64,000 nt of DNA, taken from Camellia lanceoleosa. Its lineage: Eukaryota > Streptophyta > Magnoliopsida > Ericales > Theaceae. Position numbers and translations under genes: made by a program. Positions 33,431 through 44,804 of this stretch are shown one piece after another; the first letter of the stretch is position 1; the number at the start of each line of letters is the position of its first letter. Under the pieces are notes generated by a model. That model had not been told where the DNA came from. It was given only the letters and a program-made list of their open reading frames with translations, and did no database searches. The stretch covers positions 139,378,223 to 139,442,222 of the forward strand of contig CM045761.1 in the NCBI GenBank assembly GCA_025200525.1, read 5' to 3'.

Positions 33431-34834
33431 ATGGCTAAATCAACTTCCCTTTCTATTGACCAAGCATACGAAGAGCCATTGAGTAATGCTGCTTCCCCTC
33501 GAAAGAATCTCCACACATTCATTAGCCACCTTTACCCGCCTTTCTATATTCAGATAATGGAGGCTTTTGCAGATTATCAACGTTTGGACTACGAACACAT
33601 TGCCCTTAATCCTTCAGTTTACAAATTTACAGATACAAGAAGTTCTTCCTCTAAACTCCCCTTGTACTTTGAACGAACTATTCCCAAACCTTTGCTTCAA
33701 CAAGTTGCAAATATGGACTTGGGAAGTTCTTCTTCACAAACTTCTGCTTGGGATGAAGCTACAACCTCTTCATCTTCTGGGGTTTCTGGATGGACAAGCT
33801 GGTCAGCACCTGAGTCCTGGGACTTGAGGGAGCGAATCAACCATCATTTCGTTGAGTTCACTGACCCTTTAGAATTTCCTCCCTATGCTCGAAGTTCAGT
33901 GGTCTATCCTTACGTGCCGATTGACCTTCGACGTAGTTTGGAGGAGAATCTGCTTGTGGCCTGGTATGCATCCTCTATGCCCACGAAGATAATGCACACT
34001 GCCCGGTGTCTGGAAGAATCACAAGGGTACTGCCCTTCATTTTTAGCCAAGAAGGCGAAGATTTGCTCTTCTGACTGGCTTGACTTCATTAATGCCTTTG
34101 TTCCTTCCGCTCCCGTGCCATCTCCCATAACAGAAGCATCCACTTCTTCTTCTCCATCTTCTGAAATAGAAGCATCCACACCTTCTCCATCTTCTGAAGC
34201 AGAATCATCTACTCCTTCTCCTACTCCTACTCTTTCCTGGACAGAGAAACTAAGGCTTACCCTTCCCATGGACAAAATCTTTCCGCCTTACAAACCTCCA
34301 TCATCTCCAACTCCAACTGAGCGGAAGGAAGCTCAACTTCTGCTTGGAGCTTTCTCTCACCTGCCCTTCAATGTTCTTGAGGACGAAGTCCCTCTTAAGA
34401 ACCTTAATCCCATTGCCCAAGCAGAACTTCACCTGTTCCTAGACCAACTTCCGGTGCTTCTTCACTGGCATCGGAATTCTAAGGTCACCATCCAATCTTT
34501 GGATCAACTTTCGTCTCTCCGAATTCATGCCCAGTATGAAGCAGAGAACTTCATCGAAGAGTTCGATGACTTCAAAAATAAAGATTCTGCGTATTGGGAT
34601 GATTTGGTTATGGATGAAGTGGAACAGAGATTGAGAGAGGAAGCTTTCGAAATAAAGGCTGAAGAGCTCTACTACAAAGTCAGAGCACATCAACTTATGC
34701 AGCCAACATTAGAAGAGATAGAAGATATAATAAAGAAGGAACAAAAATTCATTGACCATTGTTGGTTAAAATTTCATGATCTTGTTATTTATTCTATTCC
34801 TTACTTTTATGAGCTTGAGTTTGTACCCAGATAG
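33431..34834 (+). CDS. Antisense cargo ORF 1 of retrotransposon B, 467 residues, unknown function
   Basis: Uninterrupted frame from ATG 33431 to TAG, opposite to the retrotransposon genes and just inside its 3' LTR. I do not recognise a family. Visible parts: an N-terminal region with HLYPPFYIQIMEAFADYQ; a Ser/Trp-rich stretch (about 98-130); a segment VEFTDPLEFPPYARSSVVYP; a Ser/Pro/Thr-rich linker (about 225-270); and an acidic, probably helical C-terminal third (ENFIEEFDDFKNK, EVEQRLREEAFEIKAEELY, EEIEDIIKKEQK). No signal peptide or membrane segment is seen. A pyrimidine-rich acceptor-like ttttttcag lies at about 33392, so an upstream exon is possible. It stays fully open although gag, pol and the neighbouring PMD gene are all broken. 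It is probably one of the extra ORFs known from Tat-type elements. Confidence 0.6.
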   Translation: MAKSTSLSIDQAYEEPLSNAASPRKNLHTFISHLYPPFYIQIMEAFADYQRLDYEHIALNPSVYKFTDTRSSSSKLPLYFERTIPKPLLQQVANMDLGSSSSQTSAWDEATTSSSSGVSGWTSWSAPESWDLRERINHHFVEFTDPLEFPPYARSSVVYPYVPIDLRRSLEENLLVAWYASSMPTKIMHTARCLEESQGYCPSFLAKKAKICSSDWLDFINAFVPSAPVPSPITEASTSSSPSSEIEASTPSPSSEAESSTPSPTPTLSWTEKLRLTLPMDKIFPPYKPPSSPTPTERKEAQLLLGAFSHLPFNVLEDEVPLKNLNPIAQAELHLFLDQLPVLLHWHRNSKVTIQSLDQLSSLRIHAQYEAENFIEEFDDFKNKDSAYWDDLVMDEVEQRLREEAFEIKAEELYYKVRAHQLMQPTLEEIEDIIKKEQKFIDHCWLKFHDLVIYSIPYFYELEFVPR

Positions 34835-35696
34835 GGCTACTTGATGTAATTGCCTTGGCTTGAATACAAACAAAGTTCTTCTGTATTTGACATGGTTTGA
34901 CTCTGTTTCCCTTTGCCTTTAAAAGCCAATTCAGAGCCTTGAATTGAATAATCTCATTCTTCAAATCTGGACTCACTCATCTTTAATGAAACACTAAAAG
35001 GAACCAACATGTCTTTTTCCAACTTATGGAGTAAAATTGACAATTTTGGCTTGGCTAATATTATCTAAAAATAGTGTTTCGAACCTTACCCTTCAAGACT
35101 AACTACAACCAATATATGATCTTGGTTAATATAGCCAATCAATTTTAAATTGACTACTTTTGCTTCAAAGAGCAGTCTATGCTGTTTTAATTCAATGGAC
35201 AATCTCCTTTTACAAAAACCAATGATTGGTTTTGATGTTTCGAACAATAATTCTCATCTTTAAAGAATCCTAATTTTTGCTTTGAAGGTCATTACTTTCA
35301 ATAATATTACTCAAACAGGTCTTTAAACCTTTTGAAGTAGACCAATACTCAAGCATCTTAGCGTCTTCAAGCATGTAGTATGCTTCGAAGCCGGCTTCTG
35401 TATTTCGAAGCCGTTGTTGTTTGATTTTTTGGCGCCAAAGTTTGGCTTCGAAGCCAAATATCTCTCTTCGAAGCTGACGTCGACATTCGGAATGTGCTCT
35501 TCCCTCCAAAACTATCAATATTGGAAGAGACTCCTCATATTCGTACTTTTAGTACATAATGACTTACGCAATATATTTTTCAGACACGAAACCTTTTAAA
35601 AGCCCCTTTGCTTTGTGCTCTGAAATCACTTGCTCTTTTGGCACACAAACCCTACTGATCTCCTGTTAAACCCCTCTTCCTTATTACTCGCTATCA
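34835..35696. other. Spacer between the two antisense cargo genes of B
   Basis: Likely 3' untranslated sequence of the first gene and promoter/leader of the second. A TTTTAAAAG sequence at about 35594 could act as a TATA box about 95 bp before the ATG at 35697. TTCGAA occurs four times in about 100 bp (35380-35480), mostly as cttcgaagc. Confidence 0.4.
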
Positions 35697-35967
35697 ATGG
35701 ATCCTTCCTCACTAAAAGTGCTTACTGGCAACCGTATCAGTCCTACCATGGCTTTGAAGCGATGTATCGATGAAGAAATCACCAAACTATCATCTGGTGA
35801 GTCAAGCCACATAGATGGACGTCTTTTCGTACCTCGTCATAGCAACAAACAGGAATACGTCCTTGGCCCTATTTTTCAGGAAGCTCCTGCTCAACTCGCA
35901 GCCCTATATCCTCGCTTGGAGGACCATTTCCTTCTTTACGAAGAAGAGCTTGATTGGGGAAACTGGA

Positions 35968-38327
35968 TGTAACAACCCTCGTACTGATTACCGGTTAACC
36001 ACTGAATTACGTGCTGATTACTGCTAAACCGAACTGATAATGAATGATAATTGAATTAAGCGAAATCTTGAATAGGCGATTGAAATCAAGCGAAATTGAA
36101 TAAGTTTATCTATTGAATTGCATATTGCATCTGTTTGATTGATTGATTATCCGTTTGAATTCATATGTTTAAACTGTTAATTGAAGGCCTTATCGGCGGC
36201 CGAATTAGGAACCGTTTAGAGTTTTGGGATCAGTAGAATATTTGTGATTTAACGGTATATTTATCTGAAAATTGATTAGGAATGATTAAACTAGATTAAT
36301 TTAAGCCAATTGAAAAGTTGGGCTTAATTACGAAACTGCCATGGAGTGGGCACTTGTTTAATCTTATGACTTGAGCCTTTACACTTTGTTATACACTTAG
36401 CAAAAACATATTCATCAGCTCACTCTTTTAGTTCCCACGAATTAGAGAGAGAGAGTAGGAGATTGGAGGATTTCATCTTGCATGCTTGGAATTTGAGAGA
36501 ATTGAAGTGTAATTGGCAAAAATTAAGCTCTTGAACCTTGAATACAAGACTTAGGCAAGGTAATTAAATCCCTCATTGTTGCATTTAAGGTTGTTCTTGC
36601 ATGAGTCAAGTTGAATTGTGGAGTTAAGACATAAATTAGTTCAAAAGGGTAGGATTATAGCTTAATCCATGCATGCATGTTTGAATTGATGAGGTTGAGT
36701 TGAATCCATGGTAAAAATGTACATGCATGCTCATATTCATGTTTAAATCCATGTATTCATCATATTCTTGAAGAAATGAGTCCATTTGGACAAGAATTGA
36801 AGCTTGAATTTGGTTTAAAGTTCATGCATTTCATGTTTTGAAATTGTTCTTGAAATGGGTTTGAAAAATGGCTTCAATTGACCAACTCTTGGCCCTTGCA
36901 TGTACAATTGGCTTTTGAAACTTGTTATTCATTGTTTTAGAATGTATTTTCCAGAATTTGGGCCCAAGAGGTCGAGAATTGAGTTGAGAATGCTTGGTTT
37001 GAGCTTGGAAGGCAAATCTGGAAATTCCAGATTTGGCTTCTTCGCTCGAGCGAAGGATTCCTCGCTCGAGCGACCAACGTTTCCTCTGAGCCACGCTCGA
37101 GCGAAGGATTGGTGGCTCGAGCGTAAAAATCGAGCATCCAGTACTTTTATTGTTTCATCAGACCGCTCGAGCGAAGGATTGTTCGCTCGAGCGAAGCCTT
37201 TGATTTTGCAACCTCGCTCGAGCGAAGGAAGGCTCGCTCGAGCGAGACCCCTGTTTTCAGCAACTTTTGAAAAATGCCTTCCAACTGTATTTTTGCATCC
37301 TCGTCCCATCCTAGGCATTCTTAGGCCTAGTTTAAGGCATCTTAATGAGGATTTAGACATAGAACCACACCGAGGAAAGTTAGGGATTTAATTATCATCC
37401 TTCCGACTGTGAAACTTAGTGTGTGTTCTATTTGTTAACTGTTTAGGGTTGGCTCTCGGGGACGCGCTCTAGCTGCTATTAGCCCAATCTCTGTGAGTAA
37501 CAATTGTGTAAAGATATGTTCAAAATGGTTATCTTTGAATACTGAACTGAATTGTTTATTGAACTGATATTGTTTACTGAATGAATGTATGTCCTGTATT
37601 CTGAACTGTATTGTGGCATCCTTAGCATTGACTGTTACTGTTACAGAGCTCTGTCGGTTCCCTTGTGGAACCATACTGTTATTGACTGATGGCCATCATT
37701 ACTGTTGGGTCTGTTAAGACCCGGTCCTTTTGGACCTACTGTTTATAGGCTAATGGATGTACCACATATGACTGATTGACTGAAATACTGAAAGACTGAA
37801 ATACTGTTTAATGAACTGATTTCATTACTGTAAGGACATTCATTCATAACCTCTTTACGCTGTATGTTATTCACTGGGCTTTAGCTCCTTTGTTTTATAT
37901 ATATGTAGGTTCTCGTGACGGATCGGAGCTAGGGCGTGGGTTGGTCCCAGTTTTGTCAAGCCGGCCTATGTGCCTCATCTGAGGTTCGAGTTGCCATGCT
38001 ATGGCTTGGGGTGTTTTGTGCCCCCTATCGGGCTCCTTCCTGTTTTGTATAGGCTGTCTCTTTTTTCTTTATCTTTATTCTGAGGGATTAGGTCCCCGTC
38101 TTGAATGGTTGTATATGATTTGTATAGGCGTATATATCAGATCTTGTATGAATGCATGAAAAATGTTTTTGGCATCTGATTTTCATGACTCAATGGACAC
38201 TAGTTATTTATCAGTATTTCCGCCAGCCCTCAGATTGTTTAAGCGTATTCTTTTTGTGAGCCTTCGTAATCTCGGATTCTTGGCGATTCTGATGCTAAAC
38301 CCATAGGGCCGGGTTTGGGTCGTGACA
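35968..38327. mobile_element. Solo LTR (2360 bp) inserted in the PMD gene of B
   Basis: Begins TGTAACAACCC and ends GGGTCGTGACA, with perfect target duplication CTGGA (35963-35967 and 38328-38332). No second LTR or internal region. Related to the solo LTR in gag of A (8795-24399), in the opposite orientation. It contains tatatatatg near 37896 and a (CTC)GCTCGAGC palindrome cluster. Short frames inside (for example 36831-37391) read through that cluster and are not genes. Confidence 0.85.
37041..37246. repeat. Eight CGCTCGAGCG-type palindromes in four close pairs
   Basis: Pairs such as TCGCTCGAGCGAAGGATT followed within a few bases by a second TCGCTCGAGCGA recur four times in about 205 bp. 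One partner in a pair is CpG-decayed (GGCTCGAGCG). The related solo LTR at 10107-10316 carries seven unpaired copies. Each motif is self-complementary, often for 12-14 bp. Confidence 0.85.
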
Positions 38328-41300
38328 CTGGAGGGTGAAACGTCCTCACCGTTGCTGGCCGACAATGAGGACTGAATGGGAAGAATGGTATGACAGAGTT
38401 GTACCTGCGAGAGAAGATGACCTGCAAGAGCTCTGTATCCTCGATGCCCTTCGTCTTTCCAGGTTCATCATTCCTGAGGACCCTTTCTTGATTCCTGCTG
38501 CCTTATGTTTCTGGAATATGGCTTTTAATTTCTTCCAATTTCGGTGCGGCATGATGGCCCCCACCGTTCTTGATATTTGCCATCTCTTAGGGCTTTCCCC
38601 CCATGGTTCTCCATTTACTCCCAACTACCCAGACCTTCCTGTCAAGTTTTCTCTTCCATCCTTAAACTCCTCTTATAGTGACTTCATAAAGTCTGAAAAT
38701 AAAAGGGAAGGTCCTGTGAGGGACAGAGAGCTATTTTCCTTCATTTTATACTGGTTATGCAAATTCCTCTTTTGCACCTCATCTCAGAGGATTATGCCTG
38801 AGTTTGCTCCTCTCGCGAAGGCACTTGTCTTGAAAAAATACATAGCTCTCGCTCCTTATCTTTTAGGTCATGTCTACAGAGTCTGCTCCCAATTTTGTGA
38901 AAAACCTCTTGATGCTAACCAAGGAGGTCCCCTCTGGGTGCTTCAACTTTGGCTCTTCGCCTATTTCACTGACCTACACCCCAAATGTCTAAAATTCCTT
39001 GTTCAGGATCCTAGTACTTATGGGGAAAAGTATGCTAGGATTGCCCTTTACCCTGCTTCCTTCGCTTACTACTTTACCTTCTTTTATCAACTCCCCATTT
39101 CTCCATCTGCCTCTTTCTTCTGTCCTTTCGAAGCCAATAAAGGACCAACCTGGCTGCAAGCTTTCCTGGCTGATAAAGAATGCTCCACTTCTCCTCACAA
39201 AGATATGTGGGCCTCTATACTACTACCAAGGGAATTGTTCATTGGTAGTTTAAACCCTCGAGCCTACAAATGCATATCTGAGGTGTACTGCCCTTCTCAA
39301 TTTGCCAGACAATTTGGACTCACTCAAGGGATACCAGTTCCTCTTTGCAGTCTCTCAAATGTCCACCTCACTGCCAGAGACTTGAGAATATCCAAATCCA
39401 GACTAGAGACGGCAATTCTCAAACTACTGAAGGAGTTGAATGAGTTCCAATTTGTCCCCTTTCTTCCGTATGGCTCGGTCTTGAAAAGATTCCAGAACTG
39501 GTGGACAGTCAATATGGAAGTGCACCTATCTGAACACCCCCATGACTTGCTGGTAGGATTGGGAGTACCTTCGAAGGCTAAGTCAGCAACAGCTAGGGAC
39601 ATTCCCCCTCTTCATGAGGCTGCCACAACTAATCCTACAACTTCACCCCCTCTAGCTAGAGTTACCAGAGCTGCTTCGAAGAAGGGTAAATATTTTCAGA
39701 TTTCTCCTTTTCCTTTCTTTTAAATCTTTCGTTCATTTCCTTTACACTTTTGTTCTTTGGTGCAGGGCCCCCACACGAAGAATCTCCTAAGAGAGCTGAA
39801 ACTTTAGCTGTTCTCAAAAAGAGACAACAACAACAAAAACAGAAAAGGAAGCTAGTCCTCCCTCCTGTGGAATCTGAATCTTTGGGAGAAGAAGAGGTTG
39901 AGCAAGAGCCAGAAGTGCCCTTGCAGAGAACAAAGAGACAAAAGGTGGTTGCCTCCCTTTCTGATACAATTGAGCATCATTCTCTCGAGGCACCCACTAT
40001 AGTAATGGAGAAAGAACTTACCTCTGAAAAATCTGAAGCCCAAATTGAAGAGAGTGAGATTGAAAAAGAACCAATAGTATCACCGCCAAGGAGGGAGAGA
40101 AAGAAGATGACTGTTTCTGCTGCTGACTTGGTAGAAGATCCGATTCATGAAGCCGCTGCCAAGGCAGTAGAACAGGAACATTCCAAGGCAATAATCGTTT
40201 TTTAGAGGGCTGAGAAGAAACGACAGCAACAGTTTCTGAGAGATGAAGCTGCTGCTGCTGATGCGTTACAAAGAGAAACTGCTCGAAGGCAACAAACTGT
40301 CGAGCATTATTCTCTTCACAGCTCTCCCATCAGTGTCAACACTTCTGAAACAAGTAATTTCTTTCATACTTCTGCTGCTTTTCCTTTGTCAGCTTTTAGT
40401 ATTGAAGTTTGACATTGCTTTACATTTCTTCCTTCTGCAGCAACAACTACTGCGCTTATCTTTCCCATGGGGCCTCTTCTAGTTTCAGTTGAAGTTGATC
40501 AGATGCAAAACGTGAAGACTATTCAAATACAACTTCCACTTCCCAAGCCTACACTTCCTGTACCTTCCTTGAGCCCCAACATTCCTGCATCTCTTCTTCT
40601 TGGCCTAGAACCATACCTTCCTTTCCTGACTTTCGATCTACCTCAGTCCATTCCTTCTTTGAGCCTTGCTCTTCCTTCGTCCTTCACAGAAACTCCAACT
40701 GCTACTTCATCTCTGATGGCAGTTGATTCTCCTATTGAGGGTGTTGGTAGTTCCCCAACTCATGGTTCATCTCCCATGCCTACTTCCAGCCCCTCTTTAC
40801 TTGATTCATTGGTGGCTAAGACCATAGAGGCTGCCAAAGATGCTCCATCCATTTCTCTCATCCCTATGCAGCCCTCTGTGTCTTCCACCACAATACTTTC
40901 CATGCCCTTCATGTCTAGGGATGAGGTAGACATCTTCGAAGGAAGACTTTCTAGTCTTTTCGACGTACCTTCTACCTCTCCAACATTTAGTGCTGAAGCT
41001 GAGCCATTAGTCTTAGCTGACTCCTTGCTGGAAATTTTTGAGAGTCCTCCTTCTTCTAGAAGCAAGCCTCCTACACCTTCAGTAGACCTGGACACATGTC
41101 TGGAACTGCTGACTTCCTTTTCGAGGATTCCCTTCGAGGCTCTACAAAGGCCTATTATCAGGAATGGGTTTCTTCGGTCTTTGTAATATTCTTTGAAACG
41201 ATCGATATGAATGTCTCAAGTCACCTATCCCAGGCTGCAGCTACTATTGACTTCTATATCAGCATTTGTCATGCTGCCAATGCTGCAAATGAGAAATTGA

Positions 41301-41682
41301 CTAGGGATCAGAGTTTTGTTTCTCAAGTGCATACCGAAGTATCAAATCTCAAGGAACAACACTCTTCTGCCTCCCAGTTTCGAATTCAGCTGCTGGAGAA
41401 GAAAGCTCAACTTGAGGAGGAGTTAGCTGCAGTAAACCAGGCCTTGGTTTGAACTGACACCAAATTGCAAATCACTAACCAAGAACTGGCTGAACGAAAA
41501 GAAGACATGGCTGCAGCTATTTACCTATTTCCCTCACTTAGTAATAGGAAATCTGTTGTACAAAAACAATTGAAACATTGTAATGATTTTTGGGCCAATT
41601 TGTGGCACAATGTACTTGATTCTTTATGAAAACCCAAATTCTTATCTATTATCTGAGTATCTTGTGTTTTTGTACATAATGT

Positions 41683-44135
41683 TTATTTTATTCCTTGTGT
41701 TTCCCAAATGGTTGGAAAATAAGGCTTCAAATATCTGCCATTAATCTTTTTGGGATGTACATAGCCATTCAAATTTCTTAAATGGTATGCTCCAAAAGGC
41801 AGAACTCTATGAATTTGATATGGTCCTTCCCAGTTAGGTGACCATTTGCCAAACTTATGGCTTTTAATTCCTATTGGGAGTATTGTTTTCCATACCAAGT
41901 CACCTTCATCAAAGCCAATATACTTGACTTTCTTATTATAATTCTTGGCTGCTTTCTTCTTTTGAAAAAGAATGCTATTTAACGCCAAAATCCTGGCTTC
42001 ATCTATGCCCTCTAATTCCAAGCACATGCTTTGATGATATTGCTCAGGATCTAATTTATCTTGGCATCTTACCCTCAGAGATTTAACATTAATCTCCACA
42101 GGTAACACTGCATCATGCCCGTATACTAAGGCATAAGGGGTGATTCCTGTGCTTGACCTTGGGGAAGTTCTGTAAGCCCATAAAACATCCAACAATAGGT
42201 TATGCCAATCCCTAGGATTATCTTCCACAACTTTTTGTATATCTTTTTTCAAGGATTTATTGGATGATTCAGCTTGACCATTGGCTTGTGCATAATAGGG
42301 TGTGGAATTAACAAGGCTAATTCCAAACTCTGCCACAAAGGATTTTACCATTTTCCCATCGAACATAGTCCCATTATCAACTGTTATGGTTTGTGGGATG
42401 CCAAATCTATGGATCAAATCTTTAATGAACCCAATGACCTCTGTCTGGTCTACAGCCTTGTATGGCTTAGCTTCGACCCATTTAGTGAAGTAGTCAGTGG
42501 CCACTAGAATGAAACAATGATGATTCGAAGAAGGTGGATGTATTTTTCCCATCATATCCATGGCCCATCCTCTGAATGGCCAAGGCTTCACTACTGCATG
42601 TAGGTCAGTTATGGGCACATGCCTTATTGTGCCATGTTTTTGGCATGCCTGGCAACCCTTTGCATATTCTATGCAATCTTTAAGAATAGTTGGCCAATAG
42701 TAGGAATGCCTTCGAAGCAACCATCTCATCTTTACACCAGGCTGATGAGCACCACAGATGCCTTCATGAACCTCAGCCATGGCTGTTAACGCTTCTTTTG
42801 GGCCTAAACATTCCAATAATAAGCCATCTCCCCCCATTTTGTAGAGAGCATTACCATATATCATGTATTGCATAGACTGCAATTTGACTTTTCTGCTGGC
42901 CTTTGAAGATGGACCAGCCAAGTACTGCATTATTGGATGCCTCCAATCTTGTTCTTGCAAGTCATTATGGTTGAGTTCCAAGACCATATTCCTTTTATTC
43001 AAAGGCTGTATTAATTTCTGATATGTTGTTTGGCTTATGTCCCTTTGGGTATTATCCCTTCTCTTGAAGTTCGAAGCTTTCTGAGCCACATCATTAGCTC
43101 TATTGTTCAAGAATCTTGGAACATGAGTTACATTTTTTATTTGAAATTGGGAAAGCAGATGTAATGCAACAACATAGTATGGTAAAATGCTTATGCTTTG
43201 ACACTTGAAAATCCGTTTCACTTGGTTAACTACCAATTGAGAGTCCCCAAATATGTCAACTGCATGTACTTGTAACTCAATAAGGATTTCTAATCCCACT
43301 ATTAAGGCTTCATATTCAGCCTGGTTGTTGGAACAGCTAGCTTCATCCACTCTGAAACCATGTGTGGTTTCTACCCCTTGTGGAGACTTAATCACAATAC
43401 CAATTCCAATTAACCCATTGGCCTTCGATCCATCGAACCACATTTTCCATGGCTCAACACTAGCCATACCGAGTTCCATTATCTCTTGGCTCTCTGTTTG
43501 AGATGGATGATCTGCCAGAAAATTGGCTAAGACTTGCCCTTTTACTGTCCTTTGAGGGACATATTCTAAATGAAATTCTGATAAGGCTAGTATCCACTTG
43601 CCAATTCTTCCCCTCAACATAGGTCTAGATAACATGTACTTAACCAAATCTGTGGTTGCAATTACCAAGACAATTGTAGGTAAAAGATAATATCTTAATT
43701 TCATTGCAGCAAAATACAAAGCAAGACAAAGCTTTCAACAGCTGAATATTTACATTCACAAGAATTTAAAAACCTACTAAGGTAATAAACAGCTTGTTCC
43801 TTGCCTTCTTCATTGTCTTGGGCCAAGAAAGCTCCCAATGAATCTTCTGCCGCAGCTATGTATAACTTCAAGGGCTTATTCCCTTTTGGTGGCATCAGCA
43901 CTGGAGGGTTGGCCAAGTAGGCTTTGATACCTTCGAAAGCATTTTGATACTCTGCTGTCCACACAAATTCCTCTTCATCTTTCAGCCTTAACAAGGAAGA
44001 AAATACTTTAGTTTTCCCTGCAGTGTTAGAAATAAACCTTCGAAGAAAGTTAACCTGCCCAAGGAACCTTTGTAACTCTTTCTTACTTGATGGAGGCCTA
44101 GCTTCGATGATGGCTTTGGCTTTATTCTGATCAAT
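41683..44135 (-). pseudogene. pol: pol of B, 3' part: RNase H, second RNase H and integrase (one frameshift)
   Basis: Continues RT on the minus strand. The first RNase H lies at about 44135-43600 (KPLKLYIAAAEDSLGAFLAQ, YYLSRFLNSCECKYSAVE). A one-base loss near 43725 shifts the frame. The second RNase H lies at about 43440-43060 (MWFDGSKANGLIGIGIV, CSNNQAEYEALI, FGDSQLVVNQ). The integrase zinc-binding part HEGICGAH...CQACQKHG spans about 42780-42640. The core D,D35E is intact: Asp codons at 42495-42493 and 42378-42376 and Glu at 42270-42268, 35 residues between the last two. The C-terminus is GPYQIHRVLPFGAYHL. It would copy and insert the element. The long frame from 43719 to 41683 has no stop, so only the frameshift and upstream stops block expression. 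Confidence 0.88.
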
Positions 44136-44804
44136 CTATATTCCTTTCTTGTGCACTACATAACCCAAGAAATTTCCAGATGATACACCAAAAGCACATT
44201 TAAGAGGGTTGAGTTTCAACTTGAACTTTCTCATCCTTTCAAAGGCTGTTTCTAAATGAAACAGATGCTCCTCCATAGACTGGGATTTCACTACAATGTC
44301 ATCAATATAACACTCTAGATACCCTCCAATGAGATCATGAAAGATAGTGTTCATAGCCCTCTGATATGTAGCCCCAGCATTCTTCAGACCGAATGGCATT
44401 TTAACCCATTCGAAGGTGCCAATATTCCCTGGACATCTGAATGCTGTCTTGTGGACATCTTCCTCTGCAATGCAAATTTGGTTGTAACCAGAATGCCCAT
44501 CCATCATTGATAAAACTTGATGCCCTGCTGAACTGTCAACCAACAGATCCACTATAGGCATAGGGTACTCATCTTTTGGTGTTGCTAGATTTAAATTTCT
44601 GAAATCAATGCATACCCTCATTTTACCATTCTTCTTAACCACAGGCACAATATTAGATAGCCATTCAACATACCTGGCTGTCCTAATAAAGCCTGCCTTG
44701 AGCAATCTAAGAATCTCTTCCTTGACTTTCTGAATTACTTCTGGACTCATCCTTCTTGGTTTCTACTTGTATGGCTTGAAATTAGGCTTCATAGGGAGCC
44801 TATG
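44136..44804 (-). pseudogene. pol: pol of B, reverse transcriptase (nearly intact, split upstream by a solo LTR)
   Basis: RT palm and fingers are clear: ILRLLKAGFIRTARYVEWL, VVKKNGKMRVCIDFRNLN, MMDGHSGYNQI, MPFGLKNAGATYQRAMN and the catalytic YIDDIV at 44309-44292. Two TAG codons flank it: one just before (PYK*KPRR, about 44766) and one just after (HKKGI*ID, about 44136). Both are one C-to-T step from CAG. The solo LTR at 44805-48513 separates it from the N-terminal pol part. With the LTR and one CTATG removed, the frame joins directly. Confidence 0.88.

Larger units (their letters stand above)
35697..41629 (+). pseudogene. Antisense cargo gene 2 of B: plant mobile domain (PMD) protein with coiled-coil tail, interrupted by a solo LTR
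   Basis: Exon 1 starts at ATG 35697, is interrupted by a solo LTR (35968-38327, duplication CTGGA), resumes at 38333 and runs to 39685. Removing the LTR and one duplication restores an open frame. It encodes the PMD (PF10536-type): DALRLSRFIIPEDPF, MMAPTVLDICHLLGLSPHG, KYIALAPYLLGHVYRVC and GGPLWVLQLWLFAYF. Introns 39686-39765 and about 40352-40440 have GT...AG ends. Exon 2 is Gln/Lys/Glu-rich with basic KRQQQQKQKRK. Exon 3 is Pro/Ser-rich, then coiled-coil (QLLEKKAQLEEELAAVNQAL). Damage: in-frame TAG near 40203 (VF*RAEKK), a frameshift at about 41140, and TGA near 41450. PMD proteins include the host MAIN/MAIL1 factors for silencing and genome stability; PMDs are also found in plant transposons. 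The 3' end lies 54 bp from the convergent pol end. Its role in the element is unknown. Confidence 0.75.

Noticed and set aside
43253..43501. Plus-strand frames opposite B pol (for example 42274-42507, 43253-43501, 49322-49831)
   Set aside because: Shadows of the clearly recognisable minus-strand gag-pol frames.
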